64,000 bases of DNA, taken from positions 62,001 to 126,000 of the forward strand of contig CAYZNN010000004.1 of assembly GCA_964479665.1 (NCBI GenBank), in the 5' to 3' direction. The notes under the pieces were generated by a model that saw only the letters and a program-made list of their open reading frames with translations, made no database searches and was not told where the DNA came from. This document shows positions 53,666 through 62,979 of the stretch, piece by piece. Source of the stretch: UBA2287 sp964479665. GTDB taxonomy: Bacteria; Bacteroidota; Bacteroidia; Bacteroidales; Tenuifilaceae. Within the stretch, counting starts at the first letter, position 1. The number at the start of each line of letters is the position of its first letter. A program made the position numbers and the translations under genes.

Positions 53666-55897
53666 ATGCGAATTAATAAACTCATAGTGCTAATCCCTTT
53701 GCTATTTTTAAATGGCATTAACTACGGGCAAGTATCGGTAGATAGCTTAGAGCGGCTAATTGCCAATACGCAGGGCGAAGAACAACTAAAGCTAATGCTT
53801 CGTGTAGGTGCCATGTATATTAATACGGATCCGGACAAAAGCCTTGACCTAGGATTAAAAGCAGCCTTTTTGGCTAAACGACAGGGCAATCTGAGCTTTG
53901 AGGGGCAAGCTATTTTACTAATGGGTAATTCTAGCTTGAAAATAGGTCAGCACGAAAACGCCCTTCGATATTTGAATAGGGCCTTAGCCCATTTCGAAAA
54001 GAATAACCAGAGGGCTCTACAAGCAGAAGCAATGGTAGGAATTGCTCAACTGTACGAAACTGTTAACGATTATCTTAATTCACTTAATTACCTGCAACGC
54101 GCTGAGAGCATTTACCGCCAACTTGGCAGAAAAAAGTTGCAAATTGAGATGCACCAGCGCATTGGCGACATTGCAATAAAAATTAAAAATTTCCATTTGG
54201 CCAAAAAGGAATACACCAATGCGCTAAAAATACTCGAAACAGAAAGTGGAGAAAACGCTCAACCGAATACTGCATTTATTCTTGGACGTATCGGCTTTCT
54301 TTACAGAAATCTGGGGCAACTTCACGAAAGCGTATACGCATTCATGAAATCCTCTGCTATATACCAAAATCTTCAAATGACCAGAGAGTACGCACAAAGC
54401 CTTTCAGAAATAGGGCTTTCGTACCAGGCAATGCGAAATACCGACAGTTCATTCTTTTACTACAGCAAGGCTCTTAGCCATTTTCAATTAAAAAACGACA
54501 CCCTATCAACCATTGAACTGTTTCAAAACATTGGCGATGTTTTCTTTGATAAACAGCAGTACTTTCAAGCAATATCGAGCTACAACCAGAGTTATCAGTT
54601 GGCTATTCGAAAAAATCGAAATCCCTCGCAAGTTGCTGCACTTGTTAGCATATCGCGCTGCCATAGCGCCATGGGCGATTATAACTTGTCAACCGAATAC
54701 TTAAATAGAGCACTTGCCCTTGCTAAAAAGGAAAACCTTACTACTTCAGCCGCCGAAGTATACCGCTACCTTTCCAAAACTAATGAGGCAAGCGGAAAGT
54801 TCGTTCAGGCACTGGAGTACTACAAATTATGGTCAGACATTCGCGACTCCCTGAATATTGAAGAAACAGGAAAAAATCTGGCTCGTATTCAGATTCTGTA
54901 CGACATTTCCCAAAAGGACCGCGAAAACGAAATTCTAAAACAAAACAACCAGATTCAGGAACTCCTTTTAACCAAAACCCGCTACCAAAGGTTCGGTTTC
55001 ATTGTGCTTGCTCTTTTTCTTTTTGCACTTCTTATTATGCTTGGCTTAGTGCTTCGCACTAAACAAAAGGAATATGCTAAACAAAAAGAGGTAGAGCAGG
55101 AAATTACCGAAATTAATAAGAGCCTCGAAAAGCGAATGATTGCCGAAATTAAAAAGCAGGAAAAACAGCAGATGCTGCTTTCACAAAAATCGAAGCTCGA
55201 ATCGTTAGGCACTTTAGCTGCCGGTATTGCACACGAAATAAACCAACCGCTTGGCGGCATATCCATGGGGCTCGATAATATTCTGTTCCGCCTGAATGAC
55301 AAATCCCTTTCGGACGACTACTTGAAGGAAAAAGTGAGCGTTCTGTTCGAAAACGTGGAGCGCATTAAAAAGATTATTGAACACGTTCGTACATTCTCAC
55401 GCACACAAAAACCTACTTCTTTCGACCGGATTCAGATAAACGATGTGGTAAACAATGCTCTTTCAATGGTTAAAACCCAATTCGAAAGCCATCGCATACG
55501 TATCATTGTTTCTTTGGCACTGAAACTAACTAAAGTAATTGGCGATAAATACAAGATTGAGCAAGTAATACTAAATCTGCTGGGCAACGCAAGGCATGCC
55601 GTAGACGAAAAAGAAGAAGCCATAAACGATAGTTCATTTATTAAACAGATAAAAATTTCAACCTACGAGGATGAAATGAACGTGTACGTAAAGGTTACCG
55701 ATAATGGCGTAGGTATTAACCCAAGGGTTATGGATAAAATTTTCGACCCCTTCTTCACAACAAAAAAGGACGACAAGGGCACTGGATTAGGGCTTTCTAT
55801 ATCGTACGGTATTATTAAGGATTTGCTTGGCGACATTAAGGTGGAGAGCAAAGAGGGCGAGTTTTCCGCATTTGAAGTTGTAATTCCAAAAGCTTAA
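53666..55897 (+). CDS. TPR-type sensor histidine kinase
   Basis: 743 residues. A signal peptide (KLIVLIPLLFLNGINYG) is followed by a periplasmic array of about eight TPR units (~30-400), one transmembrane helix (~445-465), a coiled-coil linker, then HisKA with the phospho-His 523 in AAGIAHEINQPLGG. The HATPase domain has the N-box LLGNARHAV, VTDNGVGI and the GTGLGLSIS G2 box. A predicted periplasmic TPR sensor reading protein or peptide cues is the family's usual design in Bacteroidetes. The response regulator gene starts 8 bp downstream. Confidence 0.94.
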   Translation: MRINKLIVLIPLLFLNGINYGQVSVDSLERLIANTQGEEQLKLMLRVGAMYINTDPDKSLDLGLKAAFLAKRQGNLSFEGQAILLMGNSSLKIGQHENALRYLNRALAHFEKNNQRALQAEAMVGIAQLYETVNDYLNSLNYLQRAESIYRQLGRKKLQIEMHQRIGDIAIKIKNFHLAKKEYTNALKILETESGENAQPNTAFILGRIGFLYRNLGQLHESVYAFMKSSAIYQNLQMTREYAQSLSEIGLSYQAMRNTDSSFFYYSKALSHFQLKNDTLSTIELFQNIGDVFFDKQQYFQAISSYNQSYQLAIRKNRNPSQVAALVSISRCHSAMGDYNLSTEYLNRALALAKKENLTTSAAEVYRYLSKTNEASGKFVQALEYYKLWSDIRDSLNIEETGKNLARIQILYDISQKDRENEILKQNNQIQELLLTKTRYQRFGFIVLALFLFALLIMLGLVLRTKQKEYAKQKEVEQEITEINKSLEKRMIAEIKKQEKQQMLLSQKSKLESLGTLAAGIAHEINQPLGGISMGLDNILFRLNDKSLSDDYLKEKVSVLFENVERIKKIIEHVRTFSRTQKPTSFDRIQINDVVNNALSMVKTQFESHRIRIIVSLALKLTKVIGDKYKIEQVILNLLGNARHAVDEKEEAINDSSFIKQIKISTYEDEMNVYVKVTDNGVGINPRVMDKIFDPFFTTKKDDKGTGLGLSISYGIIKDLLGDIKVESKEGEFSAFEVVIPKA

Positions 55898-55905
55898 AAA
55901 TATTT

Positions 55906-57288
55906 ATGAATAGGCTGCAAATACTAGTACTTGACGATGAAAAAATATTTCGCGATGAAATTAGCGAATTCCTCCAAGATGAAGGCTTCTCAATATTCAC
56001 AGCAAGTAAGCCCAGCGAGGCGTTTTCCATTATAGAGAGTAACGAGATTGATATTCTCATCCTCGACCTACGCCTACCCGAAATGGATGGCTTTTCAGTA
56101 CTCGAACGGGTAAAAACTAATTTCCCTGAAATGGAAGTTATAATGATAACTGGCCATGGCGACATGGACGCAGTTATTCAAGCCATGCGCATGGGGGCTG
56201 TTGAGTTTTTCCCCAAGCCTTTCAGGCTGCTCGACATAAAAACTGCCATCGAGAGAACAAAACGTTTTATCGAGGTGAATCATCGACTCAAAGAGGTGAA
56301 TAACTCCCTCTCCATTATTTCGAAGGACCTTAAGAATTCTGTTGGATATGAAATAGTTGGCACTAGTCGGTCGATTTTACAAGTAATTGATTTGATGCGC
56401 AAGGTGGCTCAGTCCGACAATACTTCAGTTCTCCTAACCGGCGAGAGCGGTACTGGAAAGGAACTGGTTGCTCGCGGTATCCATTCGTTGAGCAGCAGAA
56501 AGGGTGCTCCCTTTTATGCCGTTAACTGTTCGGCCATTCCCGATACGCTTTTCGAAAGCGAATTTTTTGGTCATAAGAAGGGAACCTTTACCGGTGCCTT
56601 TGAAGACAAAGCTGGTTGGTTCGAAATTGCGAGTGGCGGCACCCTATTTCTCGATGAAATAGTTGAGATGCAACCAACTATGCAAACCAAATTGCTGAGA
56701 GTTCTTGAAGAACGCAAGATTCGTCGTTTGGGATCAAATACCGATATTTCTGTCGATGTACGCATTATAGCTGCAACCAACCAGAGTATTCAAACGCTCC
56801 TCGAAACCAATCGCTTTCGAACCGACCTTTACTATCGTCTAAACTCCTTCGAAATTACTATTCCTCCCCTTCGCGATCGTCCTGAGGACATTCCGTTTCT
56901 TATTAAATATTATGCCGAAATTCTTTCGAAACGGATGAATAAAAAGTTTTTTGGAATCGATGAAACCGTTTTGAATGCTTCGTTAAGTTACCGTTTTCCG
57001 GGAAACGTGAGGGAACTTCGGAATATGGTTGAGCGTGCCCTTATTATGTCCGACAACGGGAGGCTTACCCTTCGAGAATTTAATTTATTTACTGGTAATG
57101 CTTTTGCGCTCCCATTTGAATCAACTAGTTCAAGCGAAGCCATTTTCGATCTCGATGAGTTGGAGCGCCAAACTATTATTAGGGCTCTCGAACGGACAAA
57201 CTATAAAAAATCGGAAACCGCTGCACTGCTCAATATTACAAGGCAGTCGTTGGATAGGCGCTTGGATAAATATAATTTACAGTTCTGA
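55906..57288 (+). CDS. NtrC-family sigma-54-dependent response regulator
   Basis: 460 residues. An N-terminal receiver has the acidic pair D10/D11, phospho-acceptor D54 and a Lys near residue 104. A AAA+ domain has Walker A GESGTGKE, the sigma-54 contact loop GTFTGA instead of GAFTGA, Walker B GGTLFLDEI, and the arginine-finger region. A Fis-type helix-turn-helix (NYKKSETAALLNITRQSLDRR) closes the protein. It should activate RpoN promoters when phosphorylated by the adjacent TPR kinase. No target promoter of the TGGCAC-N5-TTGC type was recognised in the window, so the regulon is unknown. Confidence 0.95.
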   Translation: MNRLQILVLDDEKIFRDEISEFLQDEGFSIFTASKPSEAFSIIESNEIDILILDLRLPEMDGFSVLERVKTNFPEMEVIMITGHGDMDAVIQAMRMGAVEFFPKPFRLLDIKTAIERTKRFIEVNHRLKEVNNSLSIISKDLKNSVGYEIVGTSRSILQVIDLMRKVAQSDNTSVLLTGESGTGKELVARGIHSLSSRKGAPFYAVNCSAIPDTLFESEFFGHKKGTFTGAFEDKAGWFEIASGGTLFLDEIVEMQPTMQTKLLRVLEERKIRRLGSNTDISVDVRIIAATNQSIQTLLETNRFRTDLYYRLNSFEITIPPLRDRPEDIPFLIKYYAEILSKRMNKKFFGIDETVLNASLSYRFPGNVRELRNMVERALIMSDNGRLTLREFNLFTGNAFALPFESTSSSEAIFDLDELERQTIIRALERTNYKKSETAALLNITRQSLDRRLDKYNLQF

Positions 57289-57330
57289 TTGGCTCTAGTT
57301 TATATTGGGGTATATAATTTATCATGGCTA

Positions 57331-57351
57331 CCTGCCCTCCGTTCAGGCGGG
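57331..57351. repeat. CCTGCC-type palindromic intergenic repeat
   Basis: CCTGCCCTCCGTTCAGGCGGG is an imperfect GC-rich palindrome in the 191-bp gap between the convergent response-regulator and macro-domain genes. It belongs with the palindromes at 6911, 16532 and 48981. Confidence 0.5.
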
Positions 57352-57479
57352 AAGCCCATTACTAATAACTGCCCTATAACCAACGGCCTAATCCAGTGGT
57401 TATATCTGCATAATTAATAGCACTTTAGTCCTTATTATGATATAGTTTTCAATGCTACTTTTAACTACAGCCATCTGAT

Positions 57480-57992
57480 TTAAGCCATTAATGCCTTGTA
57501 AATGCTTAAGGTTTCATCGTCGAAACATACGAAAATTACCTTTTGGGGGCAGGTGTTTTTCTCTAAAAACGACTTTACAGTTCGTAAGGCTACTCGAGCT
57601 GCGCTCGCTTTAGGGTATCCATAAACCCCTGTGCTTATGCTAGGGAATGCCAGTGAGCTAAATTTGTTCTCTTTAGCCAATAGAAGACTATTTTTATATG
57701 CGCTTGCTAGCAACTCGTCTTCGTTCAGATAACCACCTCGCCAAATGGGACCCACTGCATGAATCACGAAACGAGCTGGCAAATTATAGCCTTTTGTTAA
57801 TCGGGCTTCGCCCGTTTTGCATCCACCAAGCAATTTGCACTCTTCAAAAAGTTGGGGACCTGCTGCAGCATGTATGGCTCCGTCAACCCCAGAGCCACCC
57901 AGCAAGTGGGTATTGGCAGCATTCACAATGGCATCTACTTCGAGGCTAGTAATGTCGGCCTGAATTATATCAATTCTATTGTTTGCTCCCAT
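57480..57992 (-). CDS. Macro-domain protein (O-acetyl-ADP-ribose deacetylase-like)
   Basis: 170 residues, a stand-alone macro domain. The ADP-ribose-binding motifs are clear: QADITSLEVDAIVNAANTHL and GGSGVDGAIHAAAGP at the N-terminus, and SISTGVYGYPKASAARVAL near the C-terminus. It is the size of the YmdB-type deacetylases, which hydrolyse ADP-ribosyl or O-acetyl-ADP-ribose bonds. It is transcribed 17 bp downstream of pheT, so it may be co-expressed with it. No ADP-ribosyltransferase or sirtuin gene is next to it. Confidence 0.93.
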   Translation of the reverse strand: MGANNRIDIIQADITSLEVDAIVNAANTHLLGGSGVDGAIHAAAGPQLFEECKLLGGCKTGEARLTKGYNLPARFVIHAVGPIWRGGYLNEDELLASAYKNSLLLAKENKFSSLAFPSISTGVYGYPKASAARVALRTVKSFLEKNTCPQKVIFVCFDDETLSIYKALMA

Positions 57993-58009
57993 ACCATTTA
58001 AGAATGAGT

Positions 58010-60463
58010 TTACCTAAGTTGTGCCCCTAATTCCTTAGTAAAGGCTGCAATTAAACTATCCATAACTTTGTCAATTACCTTATCGGTAAGGGTTTTGGTA
58101 TCGTCGCGCAGAATGAAACTGATGGCGTATGACTTTTTATTCTCACCCAGTTTAGGACCCTGATAGTAATCGAAAAGGTTAATAGCTTTTATTAGTTTGC
58201 TCTCTACTTTTTCGGCTATTGTTTTAATATTGCCGAAAGAAACATTCTTATCGATCAAAAGAGCTAAATCTCTACGTACTTCGGGAAAACGGGGAATTTC
58301 AACAAACTTAATCTGTTGCTTTTGGGCTAATTTAAAGAGTTCGTCCCACCGCAATTCGGCAAAAAACACTTCATTTTTAATGTCGAACTGCCTTCTAAGT
58401 TTTTCACTTACTAAACCGAAATTACCTAAATGTTTCCCGTTAACCGAGAGATTAATTCCATAGCTAAAAATATCGGCAGGTGCTTCGTCGGTTTCAACCA
58501 GATGGTTGCTAAGTCCTAGCTTTAAAAGAGCCAAATCAACATATCCCTTTAAATGGTAAAAGGTGGCTGGTGCCGACTTTTGAAGCCAGTTCTCAGAAAT
58601 ATCATCTCCTGTTAGCCACATGGCCATTCGATACTCCTCACCGTACTTACGTAATGGTTTTTCGGCCAATTTTTCGCTACCATTTTGCCAATAACAGTTA
58701 CCAAACTCAAACAGTTTAAGGTTACTATTACGTCTGTTGGCATTGTAGGCAATAGTTTCAAGACCCCCAAAAAGAAGGGTTTGCCGCATGGCATTTAGAT
58801 CGGAACTTAATGCATTTAGTATTATTACCGATTGTTTTGCAGGGTACGTATCGAGCTTTTCATAGTAAGCCGATGGCGTTAACGAATTGCACATTATTTC
58901 GCTAAAACCATTAGCCGCAAGGCTATTAGATACTAATTCAATAACTCCATGCCGATCGGGACGTGGAGTATGATTAACCGACATGCTAATCCGCTGGGGT
59001 ATTTCCACGTTGTTGTAGCCATAAATACGCAGTATTTCCTCAACAACATCGGCTTCGCGCTTCACATCGACTCGGTAAGGGGGTATTGATAGTTGCAAAA
59101 GAGAATCGTTGGTCGAAAGCACTTCAATATCGAGCGACTTTAGAATTCTAGAAATGGTTTCAACTGATATTTGCTTACCTATGAGCCTATCAACTGTTGA
59201 CTTCTTTATGTCGACATTGAAATTGGCTACCGGATTGGGATAAACATCTACTATTTCTGATGAAATTTCGCCCCCGGCAATCTGCTTAATAAGCATTGCA
59301 GCTCGCTTTAATGCCCAAACGGTTATGTTGGGGTCGCTGCCCCGTTCGAAACGAAACGACGCATCGGTGCTTAAGCCATGCCTCTTGGCAGTTTTTCGAA
59401 TTGAAATGGGATTGAAACAGGCACTTTCGAGAAAAATATTGCAAGTGGTTTCAGTAACCCCCGATTTGGCTCCACCAAAAACTCCAGCAATGCACATTCC
59501 CTCCCTTTCATTGCAAATCATTAAATCGTCAGAATGGAGCTTGCGCTCTACACCGTCAAGCGTTACAAAAGGTGTATTAGCAGGCAGGGTTTTCACTACC
59601 ACCCTTTTACCAGCTACAGCATCAGCATCGAAAGCATGGAGCGGCTGGCCAACCTCATGCAGAACGAAGTTGGTAATATCAACAATGTTATTTATGGGAT
59701 TAAGGCCAATGGCACGAAGCTTTTTCTGAAGCCATTCTGGCGAAGGTCCAACCTTTACGTTCGTTATAGTTAACCCACTGTAACGAGGACATGCCTCTGG
59801 GCTTAATAGCTCAACAGGGATATGTAAATTTTTATTATCGACTTTAAAATCGGTTACCGAAGGTAATTGTGCTTTAATTTGCTGCTGCTGATTGAGGTAT
59901 GCCGCTAAGTCGCGAGCCACACCAAAGTGCGATGCAGCATCGATGCGGTTGGGTGTTAACCCTATCTCGAAACGGAAATCATCTTCTAACTTGAAGTATT
60001 CACGAATAGGTGTACCAATTGCTGCACTTGAATTCAGCACCATAATCCCATCGTGCGAAGTTCCTAAACCCAATTCATCTTCGGCACAAATCATTCCCTC
60101 GGAAAGTTCACCCCGTATTTTCGTTTTCTTAATAACCACTTCTTGCGCTCCAAAATAGAGTATAGAGCCTATGGTAGCAACAGCTACTTTTTGCCCTGCA
60201 GTCACATTTGGTGCCCCACATACAATGCTCAAGGGACTTTCCTGTCCAACATCAACGGTTGTTAAAGAGAGTTGGTCAGCATCGGGGTGCTTTTGGCATG
60301 TAAGAACCTGACCAACAACAACACCCTTAAGCCCCCCTTTTACCGGCTCAATAATTTCAACCGATTCAACCTCCAACCCAATGGAGGTTAGAATTTTCGA
60401 AACATCCTCGGGACTAAGGTTAATATTAATATACTCCTTAAGCCAATTGTACGATATAGTCAT
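58010..60463 (-). CDS. pheT: Phenylalanine-tRNA ligase beta subunit
   Basis: 817 residues. An EMAP-type tRNA-binding domain starts at ~45 (VVVGQVLTCQKHPDADQL), followed by the B3/B4 editing domain with VDITNFVLHEVGQPLHAFDAD, B5 (VDVKREADVVEEILRIYGY), and the FDX-ACB anticodon-binding domain at the C-terminus (IPRFPEVRRDLALLID...). It pairs with the alpha subunit PheS, which is not in the window. A TAACTTTG box on the minus strand (60554-60547) may be its -7 element, with no good -33. It is divergent from surE. Confidence 0.96.
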   Translation of the reverse strand: MTISYNWLKEYININLSPEDVSKILTSIGLEVESVEIIEPVKGGLKGVVVGQVLTCQKHPDADQLSLTTVDVGQESPLSIVCGAPNVTAGQKVAVATIGSILYFGAQEVVIKKTKIRGELSEGMICAEDELGLGTSHDGIMVLNSSAAIGTPIREYFKLEDDFRFEIGLTPNRIDAASHFGVARDLAAYLNQQQQIKAQLPSVTDFKVDNKNLHIPVELLSPEACPRYSGLTITNVKVGPSPEWLQKKLRAIGLNPINNIVDITNFVLHEVGQPLHAFDADAVAGKRVVVKTLPANTPFVTLDGVERKLHSDDLMICNEREGMCIAGVFGGAKSGVTETTCNIFLESACFNPISIRKTAKRHGLSTDASFRFERGSDPNITVWALKRAAMLIKQIAGGEISSEIVDVYPNPVANFNVDIKKSTVDRLIGKQISVETISRILKSLDIEVLSTNDSLLQLSIPPYRVDVKREADVVEEILRIYGYNNVEIPQRISMSVNHTPRPDRHGVIELVSNSLAANGFSEIMCNSLTPSAYYEKLDTYPAKQSVIILNALSSDLNAMRQTLLFGGLETIAYNANRRNSNLKLFEFGNCYWQNGSEKLAEKPLRKYGEEYRMAMWLTGDDISENWLQKSAPATFYHLKGYVDLALLKLGLSNHLVETDEAPADIFSYGINLSVNGKHLGNFGLVSEKLRRQFDIKNEVFFAELRWDELFKLAQKQQIKFVEIPRFPEVRRDLALLIDKNVSFGNIKTIAEKVESKLIKAINLFDYYQGPKLGENKKSYAISFILRDDTKTLTDKVIDKVMDSLIAAFTKELGAQLR

Positions 60464-60647
60464 GTAATAAAATTATGTTTTTCAGATGGTTAGTTAAATA
60501 ATATGAACAGAAAAGCTTCAAAACTATTTCGTTCGTTTGAGGGTAACAAAGTTAGCTAAAATAATGCGCTAAAAATTGCCAAAAACAACAAATACTTGTT
60601 TTTAAAAAACCGAAAGGATGCATTAAAGCAATTTATTAAATAATAGG

Positions 60648-60677
60648 TTTGAACTATTAATCATTTCAATAACTTTG
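60648..60677 (+). promoter_or_regulatory. Predicted promoter of the surE-lpxB operon
   Basis: TTTG (60648-60651), an 18-base spacer and TAACTTTG (60670-60677) match the Bacteroidetes promoter consensus, 22 bases upstream of the surE start codon. Confidence 0.65.
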
Positions 60678-60699
60678 CAAAACGGAACAGAAGCGCACC

Positions 60700-61518
60700 A
60701 TGAAGGAAGAAAAGAACGATTTTAAACCATTAATTCTGGTAACCAACGACGATGGGATACATGCCAAAGGGCTTTCTGCTCTCATTGAAATGGTAGTACC
60801 ACTGGGCAAAGTAGTAGTAGTTGCCCCCGAAGAGGGTAATTCGGGCATGTCGCATGCAATTACCATAAAAACTCCGCTTAGAATAAGAAAACATAAACGG
60901 CCCGATGGTATCGATTTTTACTCGGTCAATGGCACACCGGTCGACTGTGTAAAACTGGCCATGAGCCAAATTCTAGAATCGAAACCGGCACTTATTGTTT
61001 CGGGGATTAATCATGGATCCAACGCATCGGTAAGCGTTTTATACTCGGGAACCATGGCGGCAGCCATTGAGGGTTGCCTGTATGGAATTCCCTCCATTGG
61101 CTTCTCTCTACTCGACTTCACTTCCGATGCCGATTTCTCAGCAACAATTCCTTTTGGACGCAGAATTGCCAGCCAAATTCTCGAAAATGGACTTTCGCAT
61201 GGCATAAGTCTAAACGTAAATTTTCCTGTTATACCCCTCTCAGAAATTAGGGGAATTCGTATTTGCAGACAGAACAAGGGAACATGGCGCGAAGAGTTTG
61301 AAAAAAGGGTTGACCCTAGGGGGCATGAATATTTCTGGCTAACTGGTTACTTCCATAACGAAGAGCCATTGGCCGTTGACACCGATGAATACGCATTGGC
61401 TAACGGGTACATTTCAATTGTTCCCATCTCTATCGATTTAACCGGTTATGCTGAGATGGAACGGTTAAATACCATGTCGTTTTCTCTTCATCCCAACACA
61501 AATAAAATTTCTAAATAA
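60700..61518 (+). CDS. surE: 5'/3'-nucleotidase SurE
   Basis: 272 residues. The metal-binding Asp pair is at D17/D18 in VTNDDGIHAKGL, with SGMSHAITIKTPL, NGTPVDCVKLA and SGINHGSNASVSVLYSGTMAAA as further family blocks. It dephosphorylates nucleoside monophosphates and polyphosphate-like substrates in stationary-phase survival. It opens a co-directional group surE, small membrane protein, lpxB and a SpoIID-domain gene. The spacing is tight (14, 10 and -4 bp), so one transcript is likely. Confidence 0.96.
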   Translation: MKEEKNDFKPLILVTNDDGIHAKGLSALIEMVVPLGKVVVVAPEEGNSGMSHAITIKTPLRIRKHKRPDGIDFYSVNGTPVDCVKLAMSQILESKPALIVSGINHGSNASVSVLYSGTMAAAIEGCLYGIPSIGFSLLDFTSDADFSATIPFGRRIASQILENGLSHGISLNVNFPVIPLSEIRGIRICRQNKGTWREEFEKRVDPRGHEYFWLTGYFHNEEPLAVDTDEYALANGYISIVPISIDLTGYAEMERLNTMSFSLHPNTNKISK

Positions 61519-61532
61519 CTATAGCTACCATT

Positions 61533-61841
61533 ATGAGTACTGGTATTCCTAGCAAAAAGTTCGACAACCTATGGTTGGGTGCTACAGTTGGAATAATTGC
61601 ACCATTTATAACCCTCATCATTCTTGTTAATACGGTTTATCCTAAAGGTTACCTTGAGGAAATGTATTCCAATATGCTAGTTTACATCATAGCCCCAAAG
61701 ATTATAAGCCTCTCAGCCATCCCCAATCTGGCATTTTTCATGCTTTCAATATACACCAACAGGTACAAAACGTCGAAAGGAATTCTGGGGGCAACTATTA
61801 TACTGGCTGTTGTGGTTTTCATACTGAAACTATCCGCTTAA
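61533..61841 (+). CDS. Small membrane protein of unknown function
   Basis: 102 residues with three predicted helices: LGATVGIIAPFITLIILVN, a central one in NMLVYIIAPKIISLSAI..., and ATIILAVVVFILKL at the C-terminus. I do not recognise a named family. It lies between surE and lpxB with 14 and 10 bp gaps, so it is translated from the same message; a role in the envelope is possible but rests only on position and hydrophobicity. Confidence 0.7.
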   Translation: MSTGIPSKKFDNLWLGATVGIIAPFITLIILVNTVYPKGYLEEMYSNMLVYIIAPKIISLSAIPNLAFFMLSIYTNRYKTSKGILGATIILAVVVFILKLSA

Positions 61842-61851
61842 CCCCAAAAAA

Positions 61852-62979
61852 ATGAAATACTACCTTGTAGCTGGCGAGGCTTCTGGAGATTTGCACGCAA
61901 GCAACCTTATGAAAGGAATACTTGCTAACGACAGCCAAGCTGAATTCCGTTTTTTCGGTGGCGATTTAATGCAAAGTGTTGGTGGTGAATTAGCATTGCA
62001 CTACCGTAGTATGGCTTTTATGGGATTTCTTGAGGTATTGCAAAATTTACGAACCATTTCAAAGAACCTCGACTACTGCAAAAATGATATATTAGCCTAT
62101 ATGCCCGATGTAGTAATTCTGGTCGACTACCCCGGTTTCAATCTACGTATTGCTAAATTCTGCAAGAGCATTGGTTTAAAAGTATTCTATTACATTGCTC
62201 CTAAGGTTTGGGCTTGGAAAGAGGGTCGAATTGAAACCATTCGTAAGTATGTTGATCAGCTATATGTCATTTTCCCTTTTGAAATCGATTATTTTAAAAA
62301 GAGGGGAATCGATGTGGTTTTTGAAGGAAACCCTACTCTCGACGCTATTGAACCATACCTACAACAGAGCAAAAGCCTAATACAGTTTGCTGAAACAAAT
62401 TCATTGCAACAGAAACCAATTGTGGCCCTTTTGGCTGGCAGTCGTAAACAGGAAATTAAACATAACCTACCCTACATGCTTTCAATTGCAAGCCATTTCC
62501 CTCAATTTCAATTCATTATTGCAGGGGCCCCTTCGTTATCGCCATCCGTTTACCAAAAGCATATTGCAGGAACCGAGGTGAAGGTAATTTTTGGAAAAAC
62601 CTATGAATTACTAAGTAATTCAACTATTGCCATTGTTACATCGGGAACAGCCACTCTCGAAACGGCCCTACTTAACATTCCTCAGGTAGTATGCTATCGT
62701 GGCAGTTTTTTATCGATGCTAATTGCATGGATGGTAGTGAAGGTAAAGTACATTTCGCTAGTAAACCTTATTACAGGTCGAGAAAGCGTACGCGAACTGA
62801 TTCAATACGACTTAACGCACAAAACTCTTCTCGAAGAGGTACGAGATTTGCTACCAGGGGAGTCGAAACGCCAGCATGTTCTGTCCGAGTATAAACACCT
62901 AAAAGCGTTAATAGGCAATTCGGGTGCATCGGAAAGGGTTGGGAGACGAATAGTAACTAATATTAACGACAAAAAATGA
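61852..62979 (+). CDS. lpxB: Lipid-A-disaccharide synthase
   Basis: 375 residues. The N-terminal LVAGEASGDLHASNL, the middle VDYPGFNLRIAKF, YYIAPKVWAWKEGR and the C-terminal TSGTATLETALLNIPQVV are LpxB hallmarks. It joins UDP-diacylglucosamine and lipid X to form the lipid A disaccharide core at the inner membrane, so the host makes lipopolysaccharide. Its TGA overlaps the ATG of the next gene (ATGA at 62976-62979), indicating translational coupling. The other lpx genes are outside the window. Confidence 0.96.
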   Translation: MKYYLVAGEASGDLHASNLMKGILANDSQAEFRFFGGDLMQSVGGELALHYRSMAFMGFLEVLQNLRTISKNLDYCKNDILAYMPDVVILVDYPGFNLRIAKFCKSIGLKVFYYIAPKVWAWKEGRIETIRKYVDQLYVIFPFEIDYFKKRGIDVVFEGNPTLDAIEPYLQQSKSLIQFAETNSLQQKPIVALLAGSRKQEIKHNLPYMLSIASHFPQFQFIIAGAPSLSPSVYQKHIAGTEVKVIFGKTYELLSNSTIAIVTSGTATLETALLNIPQVVCYRGSFLSMLIAWMVVKVKYISLVNLITGRESVRELIQYDLTHKTLLEEVRDLLPGESKRQHVLSEYKHLKALIGNSGASERVGRRIVTNINDKK

